DNA from: an uncultured Coriobacteriaceae bacterium
Lineage (GTDB): Bacteria > Actinomycetota > Coriobacteriia > Coriobacteriales > UMGS124
Length of the DNA stretch: 27,149 bases
Assembly (NCBI GenBank): GCA_900539345.1
Contig: UQBS01000041.1
Span: forward strand, 1 to 27,149
Direction: 5' to 3'
The translations under genes were made by a program, and so were the position numbers. The notes under the pieces are model-generated. The model was not told the origin of the DNA. It did not search any database and was given only the letters and a program-made list of their open reading frames with translations. This document shows positions 15,896 through 23,102 of the stretch, piece by piece. Numbering within the stretch: position 1 is the first letter of the stretch; each line of letters begins with the position of its first letter.

Positions 15896-16792
15896 ATGAG
15901 CCTTTTGCCAAGGAAGGCACGCAGCCGCGTCGCCCCCTATCTGCTTGCCCTGCCGGCGGCGCTTCTTGCCTGCGCGTTTGTCTTTGGCGTGGCAAACGGG
16001 GTCGCCCAGGGATTCGGCATCATGCCGTTCCTGGACATGCACACCCCCACGCTTGAGTATTACGAGCAGGTCTTCGCGCGCGAGGACCTGCTCTCTTCGC
16101 TGCTCTACAGCCTCTACCTCGCGCTCGCCTCGTCGCTCATCGCGCTCGTGGGCGGCGTGGCCCTGTCATACATGCTGGTCAAGGCCAAAGCGGGCCGCAT
16201 TGCACGGCTGGCAGCCCTGCAGATTCCCATCATAACGATGCACGCCCTGGTGGCCATGGCCGTCATGTTCGCGTTCTCCGGGTCGGGCCTGGCCGCGCGG
16301 CTTTTACACCTGGTGGGCCTCGTCGCCACGCCGAGCGACTTCCCGAGCGCGACCGGTGCAACCTCGGGATGGGGCATCATCCTCGTGTACATCTGGAAAG
16401 AAATCCCCTACCTGGCCTTTTGCACCGTCTCGCTCATGGGGCACATCTCAGACAGCCTGGGCGAGGCGGCTCGCACCTGCGGCGCAAGCGCCCGTCAGAC
16501 CTTCTTGCAGGTGACGCTGCCGCTCTGCGCGGGCGCCATCCTGCGCGCCTTCCTCGTGGTGTTCGTCTTTGCGCTGGGCAGCTACGAGGTGCCGTTCCTG
16601 CTGGGACCCACCGCGCCCAAGACCCTGCCGGTCCTGGCCTTCATCGAGTTCCAGGACCCCGACATCGTGAACCGCTGCTACTCCATGGCGCTCAACGGGA
16701 CCACGACGCTTCTGTGCTCGCTGGCCGCAATCGCCTACTTCGCGAGCATCGCGCTGCGCGACCACAGGCAGGCAGGCGGTGCCCATGTGTAG
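15896..16792 (+). CDS. ABC transporter permease, YnjC N-half type
   Basis: A 298-residue inner-membrane permease with about six transmembrane segments and the ATPase-coupling EAA loop EAARTCGASARQ beginning at Glu190. It corresponds to the first half of E. coli YnjC, where both permease halves are fused in one protein; here they are separate genes. The next gene begins before this one stops (16785 versus 16792), so the two are translationally coupled and should form the heteromeric channel for the YnjB-like binding protein. The ribosome site before the ATG is weak (only AGGCC), consistent with coupling to the upstream gene. Confidence 0.9.
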   Translation: MSLLPRKARSRVAPYLLALPAALLACAFVFGVANGVAQGFGIMPFLDMHTPTLEYYEQVFAREDLLSSLLYSLYLALASSLIALVGGVALSYMLVKAKAGRIARLAALQIPIITMHALVAMAVMFAFSGSGLAARLLHLVGLVATPSDFPSATGATSGWGIILVYIWKEIPYLAFCTVSLMGHISDSLGEAARTCGASARQTFLQVTLPLCAGAILRAFLVVFVFALGSYEVPFLLGPTAPKTLPVLAFIEFQDPDIVNRCYSMALNGTTTLLCSLAAIAYFASIALRDHRQAGGAHV

Positions 16793-17627
16793 CAAGAAGA
16801 AGCAGGGGCAGGCTTGCGGCAAGGGAACCTTCTGGGCCCGCATCTACCTGGTCGTTCACCTGGTGCTGGTGCTCATCCCCATCGCCATTGTGGCAACCTG
16901 GTCGGTCTCGGCCGCCTGGCCCTGGCCGAGCCTGGTGCCCGCAAGCCTCACCACGCGCGGCTTTGAGACCGTGCTCGCCGACTCCTCGACGGGCCTGGGG
17001 AGCCTGTGGCTCTCCATCGGCATAGCCATCGCATGCGCGGCCTTCACCACCTGCGTGGCAACCCTGGGTGCACGCGCCATCTGCCTGCACACATGGAGGG
17101 GACGGCGGCTCTTTGAGTTCGCCACGATGCTGCCCTTCCTCATCCCGGGAACCGTCTTTGCCATGGGCGTGCAGGTGGCCTTCATCCGGCTGGGCCTGGC
17201 GCGCAGCGTGGGCGGCGTGATTCTCGCGCACAGCATCGTGGCGCTGCCCTACGCGATGAGCATCATGTGCGACGTCACGCGCGCGGCGGGCCGGCGGATG
17301 GAAGAGGCGTCTCTCACCTGCGGGGCGGGACGGCTCTCCACGCTTGTGCACGCGACACTGCCCGGCCTTGCGCCCGGCATCGCATCGTCGCTGCTCATGT
17401 GCTATATCCTGTCGTTCTCGCAGTATTTTCTCACCCTGCTCATCGGAGGCGGCACGGTGCGCACCTTCGCGCTTGTGCTCTTCCCGTACCTGGGAGGTGG
17501 CGACCGCACGATCGCCGGCGCCTACGGTATCGTCTTCATCGCCGTCACCCTGACGGTCTTCCTCGTCTTTGAGCTGCTCATCCACAAGCTGCGCGCGGTC
17601 GAGGAGACCGCGTATTACGAAAGCTGA
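16785..17627 (+). CDS. ABC transporter permease, YnjC C-half type
   Basis: A 280-residue membrane protein with about six transmembrane segments and the coupling loop EEASLTCGAGRL from Glu173. The chosen ATG overlaps the end of the first permease; a GTG two codons earlier (16779) is also possible. The N-terminus is basic (CSKKKQGQ), as expected for a cytoplasmic start. It is the second channel subunit of the YnjBCD-like importer. The ATPase gene follows after 6 bases. Confidence 0.9.
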   Translation: MCSKKKQGQACGKGTFWARIYLVVHLVLVLIPIAIVATWSVSAAWPWPSLVPASLTTRGFETVLADSSTGLGSLWLSIGIAIACAAFTTCVATLGARAICLHTWRGRRLFEFATMLPFLIPGTVFAMGVQVAFIRLGLARSVGGVILAHSIVALPYAMSIMCDVTRAAGRRMEEASLTCGAGRLSTLVHATLPGLAPGIASSLLMCYILSFSQYFLTLLIGGGTVRTFALVLFPYLGGGDRTIAGAYGIVFIAVTLTVFLVFELLIHKLRAVEETAYYES

Positions 17628-17633
17628 CACGCC

Positions 17634-18500
17634 ATGCGCATCGACTTCGACCACGTCTGCCTCGCCGTGAAGGGCACGCCGCTGCTGCGCGACGTGACCC
17701 TGAGCGTGCCCGACCGCGCGTTCGTCTCCATTCTGGGCGAGAGCGGCGCAGGCAAGACCACGCTGCTGCGCGTGGCAAACGGCCTGGCCGTGCACGACGA
17801 GGGGCGCATCCTGTTTGACGGGGCGGCCGTGGACGATCTGCCCGCCAACAAGCGCGGGGTCTCGATGGTGTTCCAGGACGCGCGGCTCTTCCCCAACATG
17901 TCAGTGCTCGACAACGTGGCGTTCCCACTCAAGGTACGCGGCGTGGGCAAGGAGGTGCGGCGCGCGCAAGCCCAGCGCATGCTAGAGAACGTGCAGCTCG
18001 CGGGTTTGGGAGCGCGACGAACGCATGAGATTTCAGGCGGTCAGCGCCAGCGTGTGGCCCTTGCGCGCGCACTGGTGGCAAACCCGCGCGCGGTCCTCAT
18101 GGACGAGCCGTTCAGCGCCCTCGACGAGTCGCTGCGCGAGGACATGCGCGCACTCGTACTGTCGCTGCACGAGTCGCTCGACCTCACGGTCCTCATGGTC
18201 ACGCACGACCCAGTGGAGGCCATCACCATGAGCGACCAGGTCGTGTGCATGGCTCACGGCGCAATCGAGCAGGTGGGAATGGGCGCCGACATCCTCCTGC
18301 ACCCCGCCGCCGACTCCGTGCGCAGGCTGTTCAAGGATACGGTCGCCATCGAGGGCACCGTTGCGGGCGGCGAGTTCGGCGCGCGCAAGCTCCGCGTTCC
18401 CACCGAGGCCCCCGCCGGCCCCGCCCTTTTGGTGCGCACCCGCGCCGGCGCCACGACCGTCAAGCCCTTGGAGGAGGCGTTTGGGGCCGAAGACAGGTGA
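17634..18500 (+). CDS. ynjD: ABC transporter ATP-binding protein, YnjD type
   Basis: A 288-residue ATPase that drives the importer encoded upstream. Walker A is GESGAGKT (35-42, Lys41), the Q-loop lies in VFQDARLFP, the signature is SGGQRQR (from Ser134), Walker B is VLMDEPFSALD (Asp157, Glu158), and the H-loop is THD (His191). All catalytic residues are present. A C-terminal extension of about 50 residues follows the nucleotide-binding domain (AVAGG-like Gly/Ala/Arg-rich stretch), shorter than the regulatory TOBE domain of related transporters. It is 6 bases from the second permease gene. A 176-base gap without a clear terminator separates it from the phosphotransferase gene, so read-through is possible. 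Confidence 0.93.
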   Translation: MRIDFDHVCLAVKGTPLLRDVTLSVPDRAFVSILGESGAGKTTLLRVANGLAVHDEGRILFDGAAVDDLPANKRGVSMVFQDARLFPNMSVLDNVAFPLKVRGVGKEVRRAQAQRMLENVQLAGLGARRTHEISGGQRQRVALARALVANPRAVLMDEPFSALDESLREDMRALVLSLHESLDLTVLMVTHDPVEAITMSDQVVCMAHGAIEQVGMGADILLHPAADSVRRLFKDTVAIEGTVAGGEFGARKLRVPTEAPAGPALLVRTRAGATTVKPLEEAFGAEDR

Positions 18501-18676
18501 GATGACGAGGGGCTGTGGCGCAAGGGGTTGCACCCCAGCCTATCTAGCAGGTATTTTTGAGCAGGCGACACGCAGCCGCAATGCATTGGGGCTAAGGCGA
18601 CGCCAGCAAGCGACGAGGCACGGACGCACAGCGACCTGGTGCGGTATGCAGGGCCCGACATTGAAAGGAAGGACGC

Positions 18677-19882
18677 ATGACCAAGCAAGCTAAATGCGCG
18701 GGCTCGGCGGGCGAGCTGGCGGGCGCGGCAGGCGTGGGCGAGCTGGCGGGCGCGGGCGAGCTGGCGGGCGCGGGCGAGCTGGCGGGCGCGGCGGAGGCGG
18801 GCGCGGGCGAGCTGGCGGGCGCGGGCGAGCTGGCTACGCTTCAGCGCTACCTTGAGACATGCGAGGGACTGCGTCGCATCCTGGGAATCGAAGGCCCCGC
18901 CCCGCAGTTACATCGCTTTGCCCAAGGAGAGTGCAACGTCAACTACTGGTTTGCAGCGCCCCAGGCGGCGCTTGACCAGCTGGACGCGCGCGGCGGCGTG
19001 CGCAGCGACATGCTTGTGCTGCGCGTGAACCACGTCTCCCAGATGCATCTGGAAAATCAGATCGCCTACGAGTTTTCTGCCCTTGACCTGCTCGAACCCT
19101 GCGGTCGCACCCCGCGGGCGCTGTGGTGTGACGCGAGCCGCACGGCCGTGCCCTGGGGCGTGGGCGTTGAGGAATTCCTGCCCGGCCGTCCCCTGGCATA
19201 CGAGACCGACATGACCCAGGCGGCGCGCATCCTGGCCGACGTCCACGCTGTCGAAGTGGCGGCCGCAGCCCGACAGACCCTCATTTGCCCCGCCAACCCG
19301 CTGCTCGGCATCGCCCAGGAATGCCGGCAGATGTTTGAGAAATACCGCTCCTGGCATGCGGCCGAGGACTTCGTTTTGAAGCGCGTGGACGCGATGATGC
19401 GGGAGGCCTTTGCCATCGCGCAGGATGCGGGCGAGCTTGCAGGGCAGCGACTCTGCATCGCCAACACCGAACTCAACTCGCACAACTTCCTCATCGGTGA
19501 CAACGGTGCCCCAAGCTATCTCATCGACTGGGAGAAACCCCTGCTCAGCGTGCCCGAGCAAGATTTGTCTCACTTTCTGGTGCCCAACACCACAAACTGG
19601 AAGACGAGCACGATTCTCAACAGCGCGCAGCGAGAGACCTTCCTTGACGAGTACGAGCAAGCCGTTGCAGGGCGCTTTTCCACGCAGGGGCTGCGCGAGC
19701 GCCTGGACGGCTATCTCACCGTGACCTGCCTGCGCGGCATCACCTGGTGCGCCATGGCCTGCGTCGACTACACCGAGGGCGGCCCGGGCCTGCGTAATGA
19801 GGACACGTTCGCCAAAATCAAGCAGTTCCTCTCGCGCGAATACCTTGAGATGATATGGGGCGACTTTTACCGCACGGTGTAG
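18677..19882 (+). CDS. choline-kinase/APH-like phosphotransferase with repeat-rich N-terminus
   Basis: A 401-residue protein of the aminoglycoside phosphotransferase/choline kinase fold, which moves phosphate from ATP to a hydroxyl group. GGAAGGA lies before the ATG, so the N-terminus is translated even though residues about 10-53 are a GELAGA repeat absent from typical members. The kinase body has MLVLRVNH in the N-lobe, the catalytic loop ANTELNSHN (262-270) and the metal site IDWE (Asp284), then PEQDLSHF. In the loop the usual H-G-D is N-T-E, with Glu265 at the catalytic Asp position and Asn270 kept, so activity is likely altered or tuned to a special substrate. It follows the transporter genes and is convergent with the transferase operon. 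The substrate is unknown. Confidence 0.85.
   Translation: MTKQAKCAGSAGELAGAAGVGELAGAGELAGAGELAGAAEAGAGELAGAGELATLQRYLETCEGLRRILGIEGPAPQLHRFAQGECNVNYWFAAPQAALDQLDARGGVRSDMLVLRVNHVSQMHLENQIAYEFSALDLLEPCGRTPRALWCDASRTAVPWGVGVEEFLPGRPLAYETDMTQAARILADVHAVEVAAAARQTLICPANPLLGIAQECRQMFEKYRSWHAAEDFVLKRVDAMMREAFAIAQDAGELAGQRLCIANTELNSHNFLIGDNGAPSYLIDWEKPLLSVPEQDLSHFLVPNTTNWKTSTILNSAQRETFLDEYEQAVAGRFSTQGLRERLDGYLTVTCLRGITWCAMACVDYTEGGPGLRNEDTFAKIKQFLSREYLEMIWGDFYRTV
18709..18834 (+). repeat. in-frame 18-bp tandem repeats
   Basis: GGGCGAGCTGGC recurs at 18709, 18736, 18754, 18772, 18805 and 18823. The spacing is mostly 18 bases, with interruptions of 27 and 33, all multiples of three, so the frame is kept. 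It encodes GELAGA-type hexapeptides. Near-identity of the copies suggests recent expansion by slippage. Confidence 0.95.
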
Positions 19883-19945
19883 CGCGGGCACGCGGCAGGT
19901 TGGGGCGCCCGCGCAGGCTCCGCCCCGTCGCCCGAACGCGGCGAG

Positions 19946-20866
19946 TTAGACCGCCGGGGCGGTCCTTGCCCCTGCGCCCGCCGACCAACCTTCGAGCCAC
20001 GCCAGGTCCTCGGGCGTGTCAACGTCGCGCAAGCATGGCCCTGTGGCCACCGGGCGGCCATGTTCGGCGCATGCGGCCAGAGCGTCTTCGAACACGCTTG
20101 TGCCTCCGTAGGTAGTACCCTCAAACAACTGGGGAAACGGCCTTTTGAGTCCCACGAACCAGTAGCCGCCGTCCTCCACGGGGCACAGGGAGACGTCGAC
20201 CGCAGGGTCTCCGAGCAGACCGAGCGCCTCAGCCACAACGCCGGTTGTCGCCTCAGGAAGGTCCGACCCCATGAGGCCCACCGCGGGCGCACCCGCCCCA
20301 AGCTCGCGCTCGAGCGCCGCGCGCATCCGAACGCCCAGGTCGGGGTCGTCAGCCTGTTCCGCGAACACGACACCCTCCCCGGCCATCGCACGCAGGCGGT
20401 CAAGCCCCTCCGTGCCGCAATAGTAAACACGAAGACGCCAAAGTCCCAGCTCAGACCCCTTGCACAACTCAGCGAGAAGCCCGGCGAGCAGGCGCCACTG
20501 AAACTCGGCCGCCCCTTGCTCGCCCAGCGCCGGAATAAGGCGCGTCTTGGCCTGCCCCGCCTTGGGCACGCGCGTAAAGAGGATGAGCGTCGGCACATCG
20601 GCTGACAAACCGCCTGCCACATCGCCCCCCCGGCCGCAAGCCACCACGCCGCCCGCCCGGCCACAATCCGGCACGCGGGCCACCACGCCGCCCGGCAAGC
20701 CACCCACCACGCCGCTTGCCGCACCGGCCGGCAAGCCACCCACCACGCCGCGCACCGCACCGGCCGCCTGGCTGCCGGCAACCGTCCCAGGCACCACAGC
20801 CGCACCGGCTGATTCACGCACGCCGGCCACGCCAGGCGCCTCGCCACTACCGGCCGCGCCGCTCAT
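19946..20866 (-). CDS. TIGR04282-type glycosyl/nucleotidyltransferase with repeat-rich N-terminus
   Basis: A 306-residue protein. The catalytic body starts near residue 92 with TLILFTRVPKAGQAKTRL, then LMGSDLPEA, then PVEDGGYWFVGLKRP and the closing DVDTPEDLAWLEG, which is the pattern of the DUF2064/TIGR04282 transferases (CofC/MobA-like GT-A fold). This family is named for association with radical SAM/selenodomain proteins; its reaction is not established. The start ATG overlaps the upstream stop (ATGA) behind a strong AGGGAGGGG site, so the first 90 residues, a Gly/Val/Ala-rich repeat (GVVGGLPAG), appear to be translated. A GTG in front of PTLILF is an alternative start that would give a normal-length protein. 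It is the last gene of the minus operon. Confidence 0.88.
   Translation of the reverse strand: MSGAAGSGEAPGVAGVRESAGAAVVPGTVAGSQAAGAVRGVVGGLPAGAASGVVGGLPGGVVARVPDCGRAGGVVACGRGGDVAGGLSADVPTLILFTRVPKAGQAKTRLIPALGEQGAAEFQWRLLAGLLAELCKGSELGLWRLRVYYCGTEGLDRLRAMAGEGVVFAEQADDPDLGVRMRAALERELGAGAPAVGLMGSDLPEATTGVVAEALGLLGDPAVDVSLCPVEDGGYWFVGLKRPFPQLFEGTTYGGTSVFEDALAACAEHGRPVATGPCLRDVDTPEDLAWLEGWSAGAGARTAPAV
20636..20752 (-). repeat. degenerate 36-bp tandem repeats within the transferase gene
   Basis: A 24-base block at 20692-20715 recurs exactly at 20728-20751, a period of 36 bases, and weaker copies of GCCACCACGCCGCCC lie at about 20639 and 20679. On the coding strand it yields the dodecapeptide-like GVVGGLPAGAAS. 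The period is a multiple of three, so the frame is kept. Confidence 0.85.
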
Positions 20867-21675
20867 CGCCCCTCCCTCATCGGCTCGAGGTTACGGTCGA
20901 ACTTCCTGCGGGCACGGTTGGGAATGGCATGCACGCAGTCGGGCGCCTCGTCCACGCCCAGGAACGCCCCCAGCACGTGGCGGATCTGCCCCTCATAGCC
21001 CATGCGCGCAAACTGGCCCGCACACGAGGCGCACGTGGTGTAGATTGTCCGGCCGGCGGCTTTTGCAAAGACGGCCCCATCGAGTTTGCGCACGACGGGC
21101 GCACCCTGCAACGCAATTGAAGGCTTGAGGCCGCAACACGGCACGCCGCGGAGCCGCTCCACCTCCCCCATGTCCATGAGCATGCGCACCTGCGACTCCC
21201 AAACGCGTTTTGCCCGGTCGGGGCACGGGGTGAACAGAACGCCCCGCGGGCGTGGCTTCTCCGTGCCCAGCAGTTTCGCGAGCCACTCGGCCTGCGGGCC
21301 CTCTCGCCACTGCAGGAGCTTCTCATATATAGAGATGCACCGTATGCCCAGCTTGCCGGCCATATGCGCGTAGCAGTTGGGGCACGCCAGCACGACTTCC
21401 GTGCACCCCACACCCTCAAGCCGCTCGCGAATGCGGTCCAGGATCCGCCCCGCACGCTCGTCCTGCCCGTTCGAGACGACCGCCATCGCGCAGCAGTCGT
21501 ACACCACGCCCATCCCCATGCGCCGACACACGCCCGCAAGCGCATCGGTCGTGCGCGGGAACTGCGATATCAGGCTGCATCCGGGAAACAGCACGCTTGC
21601 ACAGGGACCCTTCGGGTACGCACCGAACGGGTAATGTCCCTTCTCAAACAGGCTCAACGCCATGCCAAAGCTCAT
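20863..21675 (-). CDS. double-CCG iron-sulfur protein (HdrB/GlpC/LutA-like domains)
   Basis: A 270-residue soluble protein with two cysteine-rich CCG domains. The first is Cys33, Cys61-Cys62, Cys98-Pro-Asn-Cys101, spacing C-x27-CC-x35-CxxC. The second is TPCPDR, then PCCGLKPS, then TTCASC. Such paired domains hold unusual [4Fe-4S] clusters in heterodisulfide reductase HdrB, and occur in GlpC and LutA, where they serve electron transfer or thiol/disulfide chemistry. This protein lacks the ferredoxin part, so its partner is unclear. The start ATG overlaps the stop of the upstream VTT gene (ATGA) with AGGAGGG ahead. An iron-sulfur protein between a VTT protein and a transferase suggests a redox step in the pathway. 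Confidence 0.85.
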   Translation of the reverse strand: MSFGMALSLFEKGHYPFGAYPKGPCASVLFPGCSLISQFPRTTDALAGVCRRMGMGVVYDCCAMAVVSNGQDERAGRILDRIRERLEGVGCTEVVLACPNCYAHMAGKLGIRCISIYEKLLQWREGPQAEWLAKLLGTEKPRPRGVLFTPCPDRAKRVWESQVRMLMDMGEVERLRGVPCCGLKPSIALQGAPVVRKLDGAVFAKAAGRTIYTTCASCAGQFARMGYEGQIRHVLGAFLGVDEAPDCVHAIPNRARRKFDRNLEPMREGR

Positions 21676-22352
21676 GTCTGCTCACCCTCCTGTCCCTCCA
21701 TGCGCCCCTTGAGCACGCGCGCCGCCACCAAGGTGGCCACAAGCAGCACCGCCGCAATCACAAAGCACGCAAGGCGCTGGCCCTCGTCAACAAGGCCGGC
21801 TGCAGCCACCGTGTATGCGGCCGTTCCCGGGAACAAGAACGCCGCCGAGTACAGCGCGTAATGCCCAAAGCTCACATCGGTGATGCCGTAGGCGAAGTTC
21901 TGCAGGTTGTAGGGGAACACCGGCACCAGGCGCGTCACGGCGAGCAGGTAGAGGTCACTTTTGTGGGCGCCCTCGAACAAAAGCCTGTTAAGCGCGGGAC
22001 TTTTTGCAAGCAGGGGTTTCACGGCGTCCTTGAGGAAGAACCTGCCGGCGACAAACGCCACCAACGCGCCCGCCGTGACTGCGACCCAGCACAGCAGCGT
22101 CCCCCACACGGGGCCGAACAGGGCACCCGCCACCAGGGCGAACACGAAACCGGGCATCATCAGCACAACGCACGCAACGCTGGAGACAAGCACGTACACA
22201 AGGCCTGCTACCAGCGCGTTTTCCTCAAACAGCGCCCGCATGGTGGCCATGGCATCCGTGCCGCTCAGGGCATCCGACCACCCGAAGACCATGTTGAGGA
22301 CAAAGAGCGCGATGGCGACCCCGACAAAGCCCCAGAGCTTGGCGTTTCGCAC
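21672..22352 (-). CDS. VTT-domain membrane protein (TVP38/TMEM64 family)
   Basis: A 226-residue membrane protein starting with GTG (22352) behind AGGAGGAG. The VTT/SNARE-associated core is clear: MMPGFVFALVAGALFGPVWG, then VAFVAGRFFL, then LLAVTRLVPVFPYNLQNF with YGITDVSFGHY, the two re-entrant-loop segments of this superfamily. Members include DedA proteins and eukaryotic TMEM41B/VMP1, which move lipids across bilayers or support such movement; TVP38 types are less well defined. It lies 9 bases after the glycosyltransferase gene and overlaps the CCG gene, so the operon is translationally coupled. A role in moving a lipid-linked intermediate is inference. Confidence 0.9.
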   Translation of the reverse strand: MRNAKLWGFVGVAIALFVLNMVFGWSDALSGTDAMATMRALFEENALVAGLVYVLVSSVACVVLMMPGFVFALVAGALFGPVWGTLLCWVAVTAGALVAFVAGRFFLKDAVKPLLAKSPALNRLLFEGAHKSDLYLLAVTRLVPVFPYNLQNFAYGITDVSFGHYALYSAAFLFPGTAAYTVAAAGLVDEGQRLACFVIAAVLLVATLVAARVLKGRMEGQEGEQT

Positions 22353-22361
22353 GGTCTCCTC

Positions 22362-23087
22362 CTAACGGATGTCTCGGTAGCGGGCGGCGATTTCTTGGAT
22401 GTCCGCCCCTGCGCGGTACATCTTGCGCAAGGGCACCATCGCGCACCATGTCTTGATCATCTGCACCGTGCCCCTACCGAACCTGCGGCTCGAGGTGGTG
22501 ATGCGTCCTCGCGTCATGCCAAAGCGCACGCCTCGTTCGCGCAGGTCAAGGCTCAGCTGAAGGTCTTCCATAATGGGTAGTTCGGGAAAACCTCCCAGCT
22601 CCTCGAACAGCTCGCGCCGCATGAAGATGCCCTGGTCGCCATAGGCGATGCCGCGGGCCCATACGCGCGCGTTGCTCATCCATGAGCAGAACCACAGCAC
22701 CGGATGGCGTCGATCGAAGCGGATGCCGAAGCAACCCGCATCGTGCTTGCGCGCCACGCGCTGAATCTGCCCCACCGGGTTGGGCGGCAAAATGCTGTCG
22801 GCATGCAGGAAGAAAATGACGTCGCCCGACGTTGCGCGCGCGCCCTCGTTCATCTGGCGCGCACGGCCCTTGGAGGTTGCCAACACGCGAAACTCACGCG
22901 CAAGCGCCTCGGCCGTGCCGTCGGTGCTGCCGCCGTCGGCCACCATAACCTCGCAGCGCTCGGCAAGCTCGCGCAGTTGCGGGACGAGCGCCGGTAGCAC
23001 GCGGGCCTCGTTATATACAGGAACGACCACCGAAACAGAAGGGGCCTCGATGGCCGGAAGCTTACGATGGCGAGGAGCCTGTGACAT
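22362..23087 (-). CDS. TIGR04283-type family 2 glycosyltransferase
   Basis: A 241-residue GT-A glycosyltransferase. Nucleotide-sugar motifs in order: SVVVPVYNEARVL, DGGSTDGT, KGRARQMNEGA, FLHADSILP (the metal-binding DxD-like site), GDQGIFMRRELFEELGGFP, PIMEDLQLS and the C-terminal RRFGRGT. This set matches the family called transferase 2, rSAM/selenodomain-associated (TIGR04283). No membrane segment is evident, though the C-terminal FGRGTVQMIKTWCAMVPL could attach to the membrane. Its acceptor is unknown. It follows the first VTT gene by 15 bases, and a weak GAGG lies 9 bases before the ATG, so coupling is likely. Confidence 0.92.
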   Translation of the reverse strand: MSQAPRHRKLPAIEAPSVSVVVPVYNEARVLPALVPQLRELAERCEVMVADGGSTDGTAEALAREFRVLATSKGRARQMNEGARATSGDVIFFLHADSILPPNPVGQIQRVARKHDAGCFGIRFDRRHPVLWFCSWMSNARVWARGIAYGDQGIFMRRELFEELGGFPELPIMEDLQLSLDLRERGVRFGMTRGRITTSSRRFGRGTVQMIKTWCAMVPLRKMYRAGADIQEIAARYRDIR

Positions 23088-23102
23088 GGAGCGTGGCCTC
23101 GA

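Noticed and set aside
18501..18676. Terminator between the ATPase gene and the phosphotransferase gene
   Set aside because: Only a 5-bp stem (GGGGT/ACCCC) near 18526-18538 is seen and no T-run follows it directly.
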